A stretch of 32,461 nt of DNA. Origin: JAQUBU01 sp036677685 (GTDB lineage Bacteria > Bacillota > Syntrophomonadia > Syntrophomonadales > Syntrophomonadaceae). Location of the stretch: positions 1 to 32,461 of the forward strand of contig JAVBWA010000050.1 of NCBI GenBank assembly GCA_036677685.1, given 5' to 3'. The notes beneath the pieces are model-generated. The model was not told the DNA's origin, did no database searches, and saw only the letters and a list, made by a program, of their open reading frames with translations. The translations under genes and the position numbers were made by a program. Below are positions 32,428 to 32,461 of this stretch, one piece after another. Numbering within the stretch: the first letter of the stretch is position 1; each line of letters opens with the position of its first letter.

Positions 32428-32461
32428 GGTTGTTACAACTTGCTTGCAAGTTGTAACAACC
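32428..32461. repeat. Perfect 16-bp inverted repeat at the window edge
   Basis: GGTTGTTACAACTTGC (32428-32443) and GCAAGTTGTAACAACC (32446-32461) are perfect complements around a 2-base loop. The pairing may continue past the window, because further Gs precede it. It could be a terminator for icd or an end of a repeat element; the following bases are not visible. Confidence 0.7.

Overview
The window looks like chromosomal DNA of an anaerobic Firmicute. I favour the Syntrophomonas/Syntrophomonadaceae neighbourhood, but this is inference from gene content and not a database match. The pcrA-ligA pairing, the gatC-gatA-gatB order, strong AGGAGG-type ribosome binding sites, frequent TTG starts and a probable anaerobe-type citrate branch all fit. 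No phage, CRISPR or insertion sequence was found.

Layout. Bases 1-74 are the 3' end of a 5S rRNA. Bases 200-9000 are a mixed accessory region: a hotdog thioesterase, a secreted stalk-domain protein, AT-rich small genes, a COG3910-type ATPase, a UPF0316 membrane protein, a DUF3160 lipoprotein with an overlapping partner, and an XRE regulator/membrane-protein pair with palindromic operators. A cobalamin adenosyltransferase follows at 9.4 kb. Bases 9961-17744 are a tryptophan operon in the unusual order trpD-C-F-B-A-aroF-trpEG. After it come a PAP2 phosphatase, a convergent Smr-domain gene, pcrA, ligA, a DUF554 membrane protein and gatCAB. Bases 27.7-32.4 kb hold a homocitrate/Re-citrate synthase family gene, two aconitase-superfamily subunits of LeuC/LeuD type and an NADP-type isocitrate dehydrogenase.

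Main discoveries. (1) The trp operon carries three separate arrays of GAG triplets with a 5-nt period. One lies in the leader, between a good promoter and an intrinsic terminator. One covers the trpD Shine-Dalgarno. One covers the trpEG translation start. This is the signature of TRAP (MtrB) RNA binding as known from Bacillus, here in what looks like a clostridial lineage. No mtrB lies in the window. (2) The terminal gene is a fused TrpE-TrpG of the alphaproteobacterial type, suggesting replacement of the native trpE and trpG by a transferred gene that carries its own GAG site. (3) The 27.7-32.4 kb cluster can be read as a complete route from oxaloacetate and acetyl-CoA to 2-oxoglutarate, built from a Re-type citrate synthase candidate, a two-subunit LeuCD-like aconitase and Icd. 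The small subunit has an unusual substrate-loop sequence.

Structured non-coding DNA is also present: a 216-bp element with 21-bp terminal inverted repeats before icd, a repeat family in two copies (15.5 and 24.0 kb) where one copy carries a 55-nt hairpin insertion, a tRNA-like decayed element at 24.0 kb, and a perfect 16-bp inverted repeat at the window's right edge.
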